From contig DBQB01000016.1 in the NCBI GenBank assembly GCA_002305685.1, positions 1-64,000 of the forward strand: a stretch of 64,000 nucleotides of DNA, given 5' to 3'. The notes beneath the pieces were generated by a model that saw only the letters and a list, made by a program, of their open reading frames with translations, was not told the origin of the DNA and made no database searches. Source of the DNA: Ruminococcaceae bacterium UBA1405 (lineage in GTDB: Bacteria > Bacillota > Clostridia > Oscillospirales > Ruminococcaceae). The translations under genes and the position numbers were made by a program. This document shows, piece after piece, positions 25,127 to 33,987 of the stretch (positions are counted from its first letter, which is position 1; each line of letters begins with the position of its first letter).

Positions 25127-26356
25127 TTAAAGCTTTTTGCGCAGGATAGCTCCCTGTATAATGGGTTTTTCGCTGTGAATCTGCACCGTCTCCATCGGAT
25201 GGTTGGCCGACGCAATCGCCATTCCCTCCGAATTGGTTAGCCCCTGTACCGTCAACTGCCAAGGTTTGGAGCCAGGACACAACACTTCCAGAAGGTCGCC
25301 TTCAAAGAATCGATTGCGCTGGGTCAGGGTTGCAACACCATTTTCCCATCCCTGGGCTGTGGCCACCACATCATAGCTACGGACATATCCCCCGTCCTCA
25401 TAACACTGTCCGTCTTCCGGAGGCCCGTAATAAAAGCCGGTAGAATACTGACGATGGCTGACCTTTTGTACTTCCTCCACCAACCATGCCGGAGTACAGT
25501 ACTGGGCACGTTGGGCAGCGTCACAGGCAAGATAACCGTCTACCGCCATACGGTATGCATTGGTGATAGTTCCCACATAATAGAAGGATTTTGCCCGTCC
25601 CTCAATTTTCAGGCTGGTGATACCGGCGTCCACCAGATCACCGATGTGCGCAATCATAGATAGATCCCGTGCGTTGTACAGATAGGTCCCCTCTTTTGTC
25701 TCCTCAATGGGAAACAGCTGGCCAGGACGTTTTTCCTCCATCAGATGGTATTTCCAGCGGCAGGGCTGAGCGCATTCTCCTCTGTTGGCATCCCGATGCA
25801 TCAAATACTGGGAGATCAGACATCTTCCGGAGAAGGATACGCACATAGCTCCATGAACAAAACATTCAATCTCCAGTTCCGGCGGTGTTTTCCGACGAAT
25901 CTCCCGGATTTCCTCCAGCGACAGCTCACGCGCCAAAACCACCCGCTTGGCGCCCAGCCGATGCAGGGCGTTGGCGGTCAGGTAGTTGACCACTCCCGCC
26001 TGGGTGGAGATGTGTATATCCACCTCTGGCACCAATTCCCGTGCCAACGAAAGGATGCCCACATCCGCAACAATCAACGCGTCCACCCCTGCATCTCTGG
26101 AAACCAGCAAAAATTCCGGAAGCCGGTCAATCTCCTCGTTGCGCGGAAGGGTATTGCAGGTTAAATACAGGCGAACGCCATGGGCATGACAGTAATCCAC
26201 CGCTCGTTTTAGGTCTTCCGGTCCGAAATTTGCGGAAGCAGCCCGCATTCCAAAGGCTTTGCCTCCCAAATAGACCGCATCTGCGCCAAAACGAACCGCC
26301 GTTTCCAGCCGTTCAAAATCCCCCACCGGGGCCAATACTTCAGGTCGTCTCTCCAA
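25127..26356 (-). CDS. U32 family peptidase (YhbU/RlhA-like)
   Basis: 409-aa protein of the peptidase U32 family, which includes collagenase-like proteases and RNA-modifying enzymes (TrhP, RlhA). The signature ECFVHGAMCVSFSGRCLIS and the downstream CAQPCRW motif supply the conserved Cys residues thought to hold an Fe-S cluster. The start is the TTG at 26356 with AGGAGG nine bases upstream; the earlier in-frame TTG precedes that site. A C-terminal beta-barrel-like extension (about 330-409) is present. TrhP-like tRNA hydroxylation is the most likely role, but the substrate is unproven. Confidence 0.88.
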   Translation of the reverse strand: MERRPEVLAPVGDFERLETAVRFGADAVYLGGKAFGMRAASANFGPEDLKRAVDYCHAHGVRLYLTCNTLPRNEEIDRLPEFLLVSRDAGVDALIVADVGILSLARELVPEVDIHISTQAGVVNYLTANALHRLGAKRVVLARELSLEEIREIRRKTPPELEIECFVHGAMCVSFSGRCLISQYLMHRDANRGECAQPCRWKYHLMEEKRPGQLFPIEETKEGTYLYNARDLSMIAHIGDLVDAGITSLKIEGRAKSFYYVGTITNAYRMAVDGYLACDAAQRAQYCTPAWLVEEVQKVSHRQYSTGFYYGPPEDGQCYEDGGYVRSYDVVATAQGWENGVATLTQRNRFFEGDLLEVLCPGSKPWQLTVQGLTNSEGMAIASANHPMETVQIHSEKPIIQGAILRKKL

Positions 26357-26431
26357 TTTTGTTGTCCTCCTAAACAAAACGCAAACGTTTCTTATCTCTC
26401 CAATAAAAATACATTTTCAGATTTCATACAG

Positions 26432-26465
26432 CGGCCTGGGTCCAGCAAAATCCGGACCCAGGCCG
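26432..26465. terminator. Strong hairpin between mltG and the U32 peptidase gene
   Basis: Twelve-bp perfect stem CGGCCTGGGTCC / GGACCCAGGCCG with a 10-nt loop, 43 bp past the mltG stop. The T-rich tail is better on the plus strand (TCTTTAT) than on the minus, so termination of mltG may be only partial. Confidence 0.55.
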
Positions 26466-26508
26466 TCTTTATCGATGCTTCAGGCAAAAAAGTTAAATCT
26501 TTGTTGCC

Positions 26509-28053
26509 TCATTGCTCCGAAGAAGCTTGTGCTTGCGTATCCTCCTCAGACTCAGACGACTCTGTGGAGGCGTCTGCCGCCTGCTCAGAAGCTGCAGCTT
26601 CCTGGGAAGCCTGTTCCTTGAGCTGAGCATTGACCTGCTGAGCCAGATAATTGTTATATTCGTGCTCCTGCAAGGTGTTGGCATAATAGAAGGTACCGGC
26701 ATCGTCGGTGAGGAAGTAGAAATAATTGGTTTCTTCCGGATTGAGGGCGGCCTGAATGGCTTCCAGGCCAGGATTACAGATGGCGCCCACCGGCAAACCG
26801 ACACATTTATAGGTGTTGTAAGCGTCATACATATCCTGATCGGTATAGTTCAGATAAGGTTTGATGTTGTCATTGACGTAAAAGATGGTTACATCCGACT
26901 GAAGCATACCGCCCAGCACATCTGGATTGTTCAGACGGTTATGGAACACTGAGGAGACACGGCACATCTCCTTGTATCCGCCGCCGCCAGCCTCCGCCTG
27001 AATGATGGAAGCCAAAATCACCGTTTCATCCAGTGACATACCCAACGCCTCCATCTGCGCTGTCATCTTGTCGGTAAACACCAGCTCATTAAACCGGGTC
27101 AGAAAACGTTTGGCAGCAGATTTGGGATTCTCTCCCACATAAAAGTTATAGGTATCCGGGAACAGATACCCTTCCAATTTATAAAACCGATGTTCTCCAG
27201 GTTGGATCAGCTGCTCAAAAGCAAAGCCAAAATCCTCCGTTTGCAGCGCTTCGATAAATTTATCCGCATCACACACATCGTTTTCTTCCAAAAGGTTGGC
27301 AATCTCGTTGACCGTCAAACCTTCCCGGAAGGTAACCTCCGCCTCACTGGGAGCCTCCTCCGTGGAGGTGCTGAGCCGCTTCAGCACACTGTCAAAGGAC
27401 ATATTGCTGTTGACCACATAGGTTCCCGCTGGAAGGATATCCACCTTTTTTAGCTTGGCATAGAGCTGAAAAATCAGCGGAGAGGAGATGATGTTCTGAT
27501 CTTCCAGTGTCTGGCACACTTCTTTAACGGTGGAATCCTTCTCCAACACCACCTCATACTGCTGATCCTCCTGGTTGATACCCAGGAAATCCGCCATACC
27601 ATTGAGTAGATACCAGGATAAGTATCCACAGATGACCAGCGCTACAGCAACCATAATGATGGATTCAAAACCAAAATAGATCCGTTTGACCGCACGCCAG
27701 ATCCGACGCCCGCGGCGAGTGCGTTCCTCATCCTCTTCTTGATCCGGAAGATCCACAAGTTCCATCTCTTCCTGCCGTTGACTCTCATACCGTCTGCTTT
27801 TTCTGCGAGGCGACTGCGTTTTTTCTTTTCCTCGTCTTTCAGAAAGATGTCGCATCCTGCTGTGCTGCTGGCCATCATCGGCAGCCAAATCCTCCTGCAT
27901 CTGGTGCAGGTCTTTCCCAGCGTCCTCACCCCCGGCAATGGGAAGTTCCCCCAAAAGACCTTCCTCTGGGATCGATTCCTGTCCCTCTCCGTCCTCGGGC
28001 AGTCCGTCAATGGCATTTAAAATTGCACTAATCTCTTCATCACGTTTTTGCAA
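26509..28053 (-). CDS. mltG: Endolytic murein transglycosylase MltG (YceG-like)
   Basis: 514-aa membrane enzyme that cuts nascent glycan strands and ends peptidoglycan chain growth. Residues about 1-125 are a charged, low-complexity cytoplasmic region. A membrane helix follows (about 131-155, IIMVAVALVICGYLSWYLL), then a LysM-like subdomain and the YceG catalytic domain with ILASIIQAEA, whose Glu is catalytic. The last 50 residues are Gln/Ala/Ser/Glu-rich. The start is a TTG at 28053 with AAGGA nine bases upstream. It has its own promoter (28129-28157). Confidence 0.94.
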   Translation of the reverse strand: MQKRDEEISAILNAIDGLPEDGEGQESIPEEGLLGELPIAGGEDAGKDLHQMQEDLAADDGQQHSRMRHLSERRGKEKTQSPRRKSRRYESQRQEEMELVDLPDQEEDEERTRRGRRIWRAVKRIYFGFESIIMVAVALVICGYLSWYLLNGMADFLGINQEDQQYEVVLEKDSTVKEVCQTLEDQNIISSPLIFQLYAKLKKVDILPAGTYVVNSNMSFDSVLKRLSTSTEEAPSEAEVTFREGLTVNEIANLLEENDVCDADKFIEALQTEDFGFAFEQLIQPGEHRFYKLEGYLFPDTYNFYVGENPKSAAKRFLTRFNELVFTDKMTAQMEALGMSLDETVILASIIQAEAGGGGYKEMCRVSSVFHNRLNNPDVLGGMLQSDVTIFYVNDNIKPYLNYTDQDMYDAYNTYKCVGLPVGAICNPGLEAIQAALNPEETNYFYFLTDDAGTFYYANTLQEHEYNNYLAQQVNAQLKEQASQEAAASEQAADASTESSESEEDTQAQASSEQ

Positions 28054-28128
28054 AGAATTCCATTCCTTTCAGGGTAACAGTTTCAAGGGTCCTGCCAATG
28101 GTACCTGACATACACAATCGTTTTCTTT

Positions 28129-28157
28129 ATCATACCGTATTTTTCTCAGAGATTCAA
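28129..28157 (-). promoter_or_regulatory. Promoter of mltG
   Basis: Minus strand: TTGAAT (28152-28157), 17-bp spacer, TATGAT (28129-28134), 76 bp upstream of the TTG start. Confidence 0.6.
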
Positions 28158-28196
28158 ACCAGTCAAATATCCCTTTCATGAACTTTATGTAAACAG

Positions 28197-28233
28197 CAGA
28201 AAAGAGGTGTCTCAACCAAACGGAGCCACCTCC
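28197..28233 (-). terminator. Intrinsic terminator after the 5-formyl-THF cyclo-ligase gene
   Basis: Minus strand: GGAGGTGGCTC pairs with GAGACACCTC around a 9-nt loop, then TTTT. It lies 19 bp past the stop codon. Confidence 0.75.
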
Positions 28234-28251
28234 TTATTGTATTCTTTCCAA

Positions 28252-28881
28252 TCAGTCTGTTTTTCGGTTCACAGTATAAAAGGTACGCCGGCGGGAAGGT
28301 TTGATGCTGCGCAGATAATCTTCCGTCAGCAGCAAATTTACCGGTACATCAAACTTACCTCGGGGCAATCTGGGCTTGACGCAGGCAGCATAGATGATTC
28401 CTATCTTCAGCCCACTATAACCGGATAAAAACCGGTCATAATACCCGGCTCCGTATCCCAGACGATAGCCTTCCAGATCATATCCCAACGCCGGAACAAT
28501 ACAAATGCTTCCGGAAAAATCGGTCAGCTCCTGACATTGAGCAACAATCGGCTCCATCACGCCGAAAGTACCTTTCTCCAGATCCTCCAGCGACCGAATC
28601 AGATAAAAACGCATCAACCGAGTACCATCAATGCATCGGGGCACAGCCACCTGCTTCCCAGCATCCAACGCATCCTGTATAATGCGGTAGGTATCCACCT
28701 CTATGGCCTTTGAGGTGTAACAAAGGATGGTTTTGGCCTGACGGTACTGATAGAGGCTCTGAAAACGTCTGCAAATCTTCAGATCCCGCTCAGCTTTATC
28801 CTCCTTTGACATTTCCCGGCGATACTGTTTGCTCTGATCCCGCAAACGAGTCTTGATGACGCGTAAATCTATTCGCTGCAT
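28252..28881 (-). CDS. 5-formyltetrahydrofolate cyclo-ligase
   Basis: 209-aa enzyme (MTHFS) that converts 5-formyl-THF to 5,10-methenyl-THF using ATP, returning stored folate to the one-carbon pool. The signature GYDLEGYRLGYGAGYYDRFL (active-site and ATP/Mg loop) lies near residues 133-152. The N-terminal basic helix (RVIKTRLRDQSKQYRREM) is typical. The start overlaps the last 13 bp of the DJ-1 gene, so the two are coupled; the terminator is immediately downstream. Confidence 0.94.
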   Translation of the reverse strand: MQRIDLRVIKTRLRDQSKQYRREMSKEDKAERDLKICRRFQSLYQYRQAKTILCYTSKAIEVDTYRIIQDALDAGKQVAVPRCIDGTRLMRFYLIRSLEDLEKGTFGVMEPIVAQCQELTDFSGSICIVPALGYDLEGYRLGYGAGYYDRFLSGYSGLKIGIIYAACVKPRLPRGKFDVPVNLLLTEDYLRSIKPSRRRTFYTVNRKTD

Positions 28882-29423
28882 TGCATTGCTTTCCTCAGTG
28901 CCAGCGCTGCATCCTTGCCTTTCAGGCAGGCCACCAGGGTCAGCGCAAATTCAAGCGCCACGCCGGCGCCTTTGGCAGTCACTACGCCAAAACCATGGGA
29001 TAAATCCACACAAACCGATTTGCTGGACAGCACCGCTTTCTCCAGCGCCGGCTCAAAGCCCGGAAAACAGATTGCTTCTCTGCCGTCCAGAATCCCCCGA
29101 TGGCCCAGGATAGAGGGGGCTGCACAGATGGCGGCAATCCATTTCTTCTGGGCCAACGCATAGTCCAAAAAGGACATCACCACCGGCGAGGCTTCCAGAT
29201 TGGTAGTGCCAGGCATCCCTCCGGGAAGCACCACCATCTCCATCTCCTCAGGTTGTACCTGGCTGTCGATCTTGTCACAGGTAATGGTCACCCCGTGAGA
29301 ACCGGTAATCTCGCGTCCTCCAACTCCCACCGTGGTCACCGCAATCCCAGCGCGGCGCAGCACATCCACCGGGCTAAGTCCTTCCAGTTCCTCAAACCCC
29401 TGAGCAAAAAACACATATACCAT
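28869..29423 (-). CDS. DJ-1/PfpI family protein
   Basis: 184-aa class I glutamine-amidotransferase-like fold protein of the DJ-1 subfamily. The nucleophile elbow AAICAAPSILG carries the conserved Cys (near residue 98), with FEELE near the N terminus supplying the partner Glu. Members act in oxidative-stress response or glyoxal detoxification; the exact activity cannot be read from sequence. Overlaps the downstream cyclo-ligase gene by 13 bp. Confidence 0.93.
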   Translation of the reverse strand: MVYVFFAQGFEELEGLSPVDVLRRAGIAVTTVGVGGREITGSHGVTITCDKIDSQVQPEEMEMVVLPGGMPGTTNLEASPVVMSFLDYALAQKKWIAAICAAPSILGHRGILDGREAICFPGFEPALEKAVLSSKSVCVDLSHGFGVVTAKGAGVALEFALTLVACLKGKDAALALRKAMQCSE

Positions 29424-29469
29424 AACGTCGCATCTCTCCTTTCCTGGATATCATATCCTCCGGCAGCCC

Positions 29470-30417
29470 TCAGTCCAGTACCGCTCCCATAAAACCATAC
29501 TGGTTTCGCAAAGCGCCCCCGTCAAAAGGATTCTCTATATATTTTATCATACCAAATGGCTGAGATACAGCCTTTTTTCCCCAATCGGCAACTTTTTTTT
29601 CGGGAATTCGCAGAAATATCTCTTTTTGAGGCCATAAACGCGACAATGCTTTCTCTGTTTTCGTCACAATCTCTCGCTGAGATCCGGTGCAGTCCAGATA
29701 CCAGTCTTTGATGATCATCCTGTCCTCCGGCTGATAATAAAGGCCGCAGCCGATGGGACTTCCCTCCCGCATCACCGCAAAAGCTCCGCCCCGCTGCGCG
29801 ACGGCTTCGCGGTAAAGAAACGGCAGCGTCTCTTCCCGCCACAACAGTTCTTGCCGCCGATGGGTACCAAAAGCAGGGTACAGCTTTTCAAACTGCTGTT
29901 GAGATAGCAGCAAACATTCTATCCCATCAGCATTCTGCACATCGGCATATGCTGGAAGCAGCAGCTCAGCACAGGAGAAAGCTGTCTCATAGCCAAACCG
30001 GCGATAGAATCCGTACAGCGTTTCGCTGGCCGGATGCAGCGCTGCAAACCGCTCTCCCCGAGCGGCAATCTCCTCCTCGCTTTGCCGCAGCAGGGCGCCG
30101 CAGTATCCCTTTCCTCTGGCTTTGGGGTGGGTAGCCACCGCATAGACATATCTTCCCTGATAGCTTACCCCTGTATCGGTGGGAAATGCGACGGCAAGCA
30201 AAAACAGCATGGAAAGAATTTCTCCATCCTTCTCAAACACCATGACATCTTCCGCCCGGAAAACCGTATCGAAAAAGATATCCGTATATGCGGCATCGTC
30301 CTCAAACACCAGCTGCCACAGCGCCTGAAGCTGTCCAACCAAACGTTTCTGGGCCTGCTGTGCGGATAATCCCTGACGGATTTGTTCTTGCAGATACACA
30401 TCGCCCCGCATTACCAT
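29470..30417 (-). CDS. GNAT family N-acetyltransferase (Eis-like)
   Basis: 315-aa protein with a GNAT domain in the first half. The acetyl-CoA loop is RYVYAVATHPKARGKGYCGALL (Q/RxxGxG/A type, RGKGYCG), followed by a second domain of about 150 residues as in Eis-type acetyltransferases. The substrate is unknown. GAGGAG lies 8 bp upstream of the ATG. It sits between tmk-thyX and DJ-1 on the same strand, with 45-bp gaps to both neighbours, so it may share their transcript. Confidence 0.87.
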   Translation of the reverse strand: MVMRGDVYLQEQIRQGLSAQQAQKRLVGQLQALWQLVFEDDAAYTDIFFDTVFRAEDVMVFEKDGEILSMLFLLAVAFPTDTGVSYQGRYVYAVATHPKARGKGYCGALLRQSEEEIAARGERFAALHPASETLYGFYRRFGYETAFSCAELLLPAYADVQNADGIECLLLSQQQFEKLYPAFGTHRRQELLWREETLPFLYREAVAQRGGAFAVMREGSPIGCGLYYQPEDRMIIKDWYLDCTGSQREIVTKTEKALSRLWPQKEIFLRIPEKKVADWGKKAVSQPFGMIKYIENPFDGGALRNQYGFMGAVLD

Positions 30418-30462
30418 GTTTGCATCTCCTCTTTTCCGATTTTCCGGCTATCTCTCGAAGGA

Positions 30463-31134
30463 CTACAGCGCAACCAGTGAAGAGAGAACCCGCTGAGAAA
30501 TGGTCTCCACCGGCAGTACCGTCTCCCCATCGTCACAGCGCACCACCGTCCATCCTTCCTTTTCCGCCGCATAAAGGGCACACCGGCGGCATTGCAGCAG
30601 ATACTCTCGGTCCGCCTCGTGGATATCCCGCTTGGATTCATCCCCATGATACCGCTGGGAAATCAGCCGAGCGGAAAGATCAGGATCCATATCCAAAAAT
30701 ATCACCTGATCGGGCACAGGCAGCCCCATCTTTTCATATTCATAGTCCTTGAGCCACGTCAAAAATGTATCCCACTGCTGCTGGGGAAGCTTCCCCATCT
30801 GATGAATCATATTGGAAGTGGTATACCGGGTGGCAAGGATATCTTTCCCCCCCAGATAATCCAACTCCCAATACAGACGGTAACTGGCAAAGCGATCCAC
30901 CGCATAAAAACTGGAAGCGGCGTATGCGCTTACTTGCTGTGCCGTTTTCCCGAAATCCCCCCGAAGATACATCCTCACCAGTGCAGAGGAGGGATTTTCG
31001 TAATCAGGGAAGGAGATCAGCCTGACTCCCTGAGAGCTGTGCTGCTGCATATAGGCATAGAGCAGCTGGCTTTGGGTGGTTTTGCCGCTGCCATCCAGCC
31101 CGTCAATCACAATCAGTTTGCCTTTATGGCTCAT
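30463..31134 (-). CDS. tmk: Thymidylate kinase
   Basis: 223-aa P-loop kinase converting dTMP to dTDP. The P-loop IDGLDGSGKTTQ (residues 10-21), DRFASYRLYW (DR motif for dTMP) and a Lid-like arginine segment (QRYHGDESKRDIHE) are visible. The start codon overlaps the thyX stop by four bases (ATGA), which pairs dTMP synthesis with its phosphorylation. It is slightly divergent from canonical Tmk in the Lid region, but the function is well supported. Confidence 0.9.
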   Translation of the reverse strand: MSHKGKLIVIDGLDGSGKTTQSQLLYAYMQQHSSQGVRLISFPDYENPSSALVRMYLRGDFGKTAQQVSAYAASSFYAVDRFASYRLYWELDYLGGKDILATRYTTSNMIHQMGKLPQQQWDTFLTWLKDYEYEKMGLPVPDQVIFLDMDPDLSARLISQRYHGDESKRDIHEADREYLLQCRRCALYAAEKEGWTVVRCDDGETVLPVETISQRVLSSLVAL

Positions 31135-31922
31135 TGGTGGGTCTCCCCTTCCTCCCGTAACCTTTGAAATTCCTGGCGTACCTCCTCCGGTCTGCCACAG
31201 CTCATCTTACCCTGGTCGCATCCTCCGCAAAGGCAGGCAGGCCCTGCGCCGGCAAACAGATGCGGCGCCACCTGATACACCAGCGCATACATCTGCCGTG
31301 CCACATCCCGAATCTCCCACTGGGCGCGGTTGCAGCAGCGCAGGCGGAAAAAGTTGTACAGGCTTCTGGCGTTCATGGTCACCACCATTTTGGTGTCACA
31401 TCCGTTGGGCAGCACAAAGCGAGCATCCTCGTTGGCCAGCTTGGAGGCAGCTTTTTTGGCTTCCTTCTCACCTTTTCCCTCCGCCATCAGCCGCTGGGTG
31501 TGCTTTTCGGTCAGCAGTTTCACCAGCTGATCATAATATTTCCCGCACTGGGCCATGGCCTCCTGATAGATCTCCTCTGCTTCCTCAATCGCCGCGATTT
31601 CCGGCGGGGTGATGTAGCTGAAATCCGATTTGTTTACATACCGCTGGCTCTGGACACTGTAGGACGCAATGCGGTGGCGGGTAATCTGCGCCAACAACGC
31701 ACGGGATACCCCCTCGATGCCAAAGGTAAAGGTAACGTGCTCCACAGGGCTTTCGTGTCCTATCTGGGCCAGCATCTCCACAAAATCCGCCGCTTTCTCA
31801 TCGGTAAGATGATCCATCAGATCGGTAACGCCGCTCTTGCTGTAGCACAGCTTGGCGGCGGCGGCCACCAGCTTTTCCGGTTCCGGTGTATGTGATAATA
31901 AGGTTACGGTTGCTTTTGCCAT
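31131..31922 (-). CDS. thyX: FAD-dependent thymidylate synthase
   Basis: 263-aa flavin-dependent enzyme methylating dUMP to dTMP with methylene-THF and NAD(P)H. The ThyX motif RHRx7S is present as RHRIASYSVQS (residues 82-92). A second conserved block (RSLYNFFRLRCCNRAQWEIR) provides FAD and dUMP contacts. The C-terminal Cys-rich stretch (GPACLCGGCDQGKMSCG) occurs in many clostridial ThyX proteins. Promoter at 31982-32010; tmk is coupled downstream. Confidence 0.96.
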   Translation of the reverse strand: MAKATVTLLSHTPEPEKLVAAAAKLCYSKSGVTDLMDHLTDEKAADFVEMLAQIGHESPVEHVTFTFGIEGVSRALLAQITRHRIASYSVQSQRYVNKSDFSYITPPEIAAIEEAEEIYQEAMAQCGKYYDQLVKLLTEKHTQRLMAEGKGEKEAKKAASKLANEDARFVLPNGCDTKMVVTMNARSLYNFFRLRCCNRAQWEIRDVARQMYALVYQVAPHLFAGAGPACLCGGCDQGKMSCGRPEEVRQEFQRLREEGETHQ

Positions 31923-31981
31923 AATTTCTATCCCTTCTTTGCCAAATGAATACGTATTTTCTCATACGTCTGCCAAAAACG

Positions 31982-32010
31982 ATTATAACATTCTTTTTCC
32001 CCAGCGACAA
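31982..32010 (-). promoter_or_regulatory. Promoter of thyX-tmk
   Basis: Minus strand: TTGTCG (32005-32010), 17-bp spacer, TATAAT (31982-31987), 60 bp upstream of the thyX ATG. Confidence 0.7.
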
Positions 32011-32112
32011 CTCAGCATTTGACACGAAAAACTGTCTGTAAAGATTATCTGATTTTTTCCGAGTACAGTGTGCCATCCATGCCGGGAGAACGGATTTTGC
32101 AAAAGACGTCAA

Positions 32113-32140
32113 TAAAACGGGCTTGCTAATGCAAGCCCGT
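32113..32140 (-). terminator. Intrinsic terminator of the lipoprotein gene
   Basis: Minus strand: 10-bp perfect stem ACGGGCTTGC / GCAAGCCCGT, TTA-type 4-nt loop, then TTTTATT; it starts 11 bp past the stop codon. Confidence 0.88.
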
Positions 32141-32150
32141 CTTATTGGTG

Positions 32151-32927
32151 TTATTGCGCAATTTCAAACCCCTTTGTCAGTACACCGTCCGACCAGAAAT
32201 AGAAGGTATTCCACGGATCGGCAGCAGGGTTATCCAGCCGGAAACTGAGATAAAACTCAGGCTGTCCGTCCTCCCGAATCCGGAATGCTGCATCCATCAG
32301 TCCTCCATTGGTCACATCGGGCAATCCCTCTGCCAACTGCGCATTCTCATCCGCCAGCAGCTCGTCCAGCTGCTGTTCGATCCGGGCGATGGAAGTCCCT
32401 GCCATCTCCAACGCTTGTTGCAGCGAGACCTCCCGCCGGGTTTGTTTGTCGTATACCCAACCGCACACACCGCCATCCGTCCCATAGATGGGATAGCTCT
32501 GGTGCAGTACTACAACACTCAGATACCGGGAGGTATCACTCACATCATAGGAAACCTCACACCATCCCATCTCCTCAGCGGAATGCTCAAAACTCCAATA
32601 TCGAGACTGATATAACTCCTCGATCTCCCGATTGATCTTCCAGACATCCCCACTGTCGTCTCCGGTCAGCTTTGGCAGCGCCAAAGTGGAGGAACCGTTT
32701 TCAAATTGATGGGCAATCTCCACAGCAACATCCGAGACCGCTTGGCTCTCAGAAGCTTCACTTCCGGCTGTCTCGCTGCTGGAAGGCAGGCTGCTGGAAA
32801 CAACGGCACTTTGGGAACCGCTGGCATCAAAGACATCCGACTGGCTGGGCGCTGTTCTCTCGCATCCACTGAGCACTGCCAGCAAACTCCACGCCATCAC
32901 CAATATAAACCAATTTTTCCTTTTCAT
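32151..32927 (-). CDS. Secreted lipoprotein of unknown function
   Basis: 258-aa protein starting at the ATG at 32927 (MKRKNWFILV) with AAGGAG 8 bp upstream. A signal peptide ends in the lipobox LAVLSGC, so the mature protein is lipid-anchored on the outer face of the membrane. A Ser/Ala-rich spacer (about 30-60) follows. The mature domain (VWKINREIEELYQSRYWSF ... EVSYDVSDTSRYLSVVV ... DKQTRREVSLQQAL) resembles DUF3298/DUF4163 (RsiV-like) extracytoplasmic domains. That similarity is by eye only. Confidence 0.75.
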   Translation of the reverse strand: MKRKNWFILVMAWSLLAVLSGCERTAPSQSDVFDASGSQSAVVSSSLPSSSETAGSEASESQAVSDVAVEIAHQFENGSSTLALPKLTGDDSGDVWKINREIEELYQSRYWSFEHSAEEMGWCEVSYDVSDTSRYLSVVVLHQSYPIYGTDGGVCGWVYDKQTRREVSLQQALEMAGTSIARIEQQLDELLADENAQLAEGLPDVTNGGLMDAAFRIREDGQPEFYLSFRLDNPAADPWNTFYFWSDGVLTKGFEIAQ

Positions 32928-32998
32928 TCCATACTCCTTCCGGCACACAAAAAATCTTGCGCAAAATACGATTCTCTCATCAACTCGATACTCTTATT

Positions 32999-33949
32999 TC
33001 AGCTCTCCTCCAAACTCTTACCGGCGGATTCCATCAGGATATAAAATGCCTGGCCCTCCGCCGCAGTTCCGGGAGCGTCAAAATGGGGCGCTCCACACAC
33101 CTGATGCACCAAACCATACCGGTCAACCTGCGCCCGGGCAGCCTGACGCATCCGATGGGCCTGGGGAAGATAGCTGCGATCCAGCCATCCCTCTTTGACG
33201 CCGCGAAAGATGGTGTAGGCAAGCATCTGTCCAAAGTTAACCTCCGGGAAAGTATCCGGAACGTTGATCACATCGTGAAACATACCATCCGGGCGCTGAT
33301 ACCGCAGCGCTGCGTCCAACAAGCCTTTGACGCGATGGATCAGGCGTTTGCGCTGTTGCTGCAAGGATTCCGGCAGCAGCGCAATGACCCGTGCCATCCC
33401 TGCTGCCACCCAGCCGTTGCCCACACCCCAAAAATCACTCCGCACCAAAACTTTTTTCTCATCATCCCATCGATGAGACAACAAACCTGCTTCTACATTG
33501 TAAAGAGCCTGCCAATAGCCGTCCAACTGCTGCAGCGCCGCCTCATACTGTCCCGCTCGCGCCAAGAAAGGGGGCAACATATAAAAGGAATCCACCCAGA
33601 ATTCCTTGCGGTTGTCAAAATGGTAGACGATTCCCTCCTGATTGCGAGGAGCGATTTCCAGCGCCCAGCGCAGCAGGCCTTGAACTCCCTGCGCAAACGT
33701 CGGGTCCCCGGTATCCTCCCACGCTGCAATCAGCGCCTCCCCAATGGCACAGGGATCGGTGGAAGCGCTGCCCGCCCCCAACTGACAGCACCGGCCGTCA
33801 TCTCTTTGCCGGTGTATTCCCTCCGCAGCCAGCAAAACGGCGGTGGACCGATCACCTGCTTCCAGAAAAGCCTGTGCCACCACGCCTTGCTCCCAGCTGT
33901 AACGCTGCATGGCCAGCGTTGCCTGTTTTACCTTTTCCAGTGTATTCAT
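32999..33949 (-). CDS. GH88/GH105-family unsaturated glycuronyl hydrolase
   Basis: 316-aa (alpha/alpha)6-barrel glycosidase related to YteR/YesR. This family removes unsaturated uronic acids from the non-reducing end of lyase-cleaved pectins and related polymers. WVDSFYMLPPFLAR (with the conserved Asp) and WGVGNGWVAAGMARV are family hallmarks. There is no signal peptide, so it acts in the cytosol on imported oligosaccharides. AAGGA precedes the ATG. No other carbohydrate genes are adjacent; it follows rqcH by 38 bp, an unusual setting. Confidence 0.86.
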   Translation of the reverse strand: MNTLEKVKQATLAMQRYSWEQGVVAQAFLEAGDRSTAVLLAAEGIHRQRDDGRCCQLGAGSASTDPCAIGEALIAAWEDTGDPTFAQGVQGLLRWALEIAPRNQEGIVYHFDNRKEFWVDSFYMLPPFLARAGQYEAALQQLDGYWQALYNVEAGLLSHRWDDEKKVLVRSDFWGVGNGWVAAGMARVIALLPESLQQQRKRLIHRVKGLLDAALRYQRPDGMFHDVINVPDTFPEVNFGQMLAYTIFRGVKEGWLDRSYLPQAHRMRQAARAQVDRYGLVHQVCGAPHFDAPGTAAEGQAFYILMESAGKSLEES

Positions 33950-33987
33950 AGAATGTCCTTCCCGCCTAAGGCTTCTACCAGGTCAGC

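Noticed and set aside
31150..31270. Cys-rich C terminus of ThyX as a possible new metal site
   Set aside because: Similar Cys-containing tails are familiar in clostridial ThyX proteins, so it is not a distinguishing feature.
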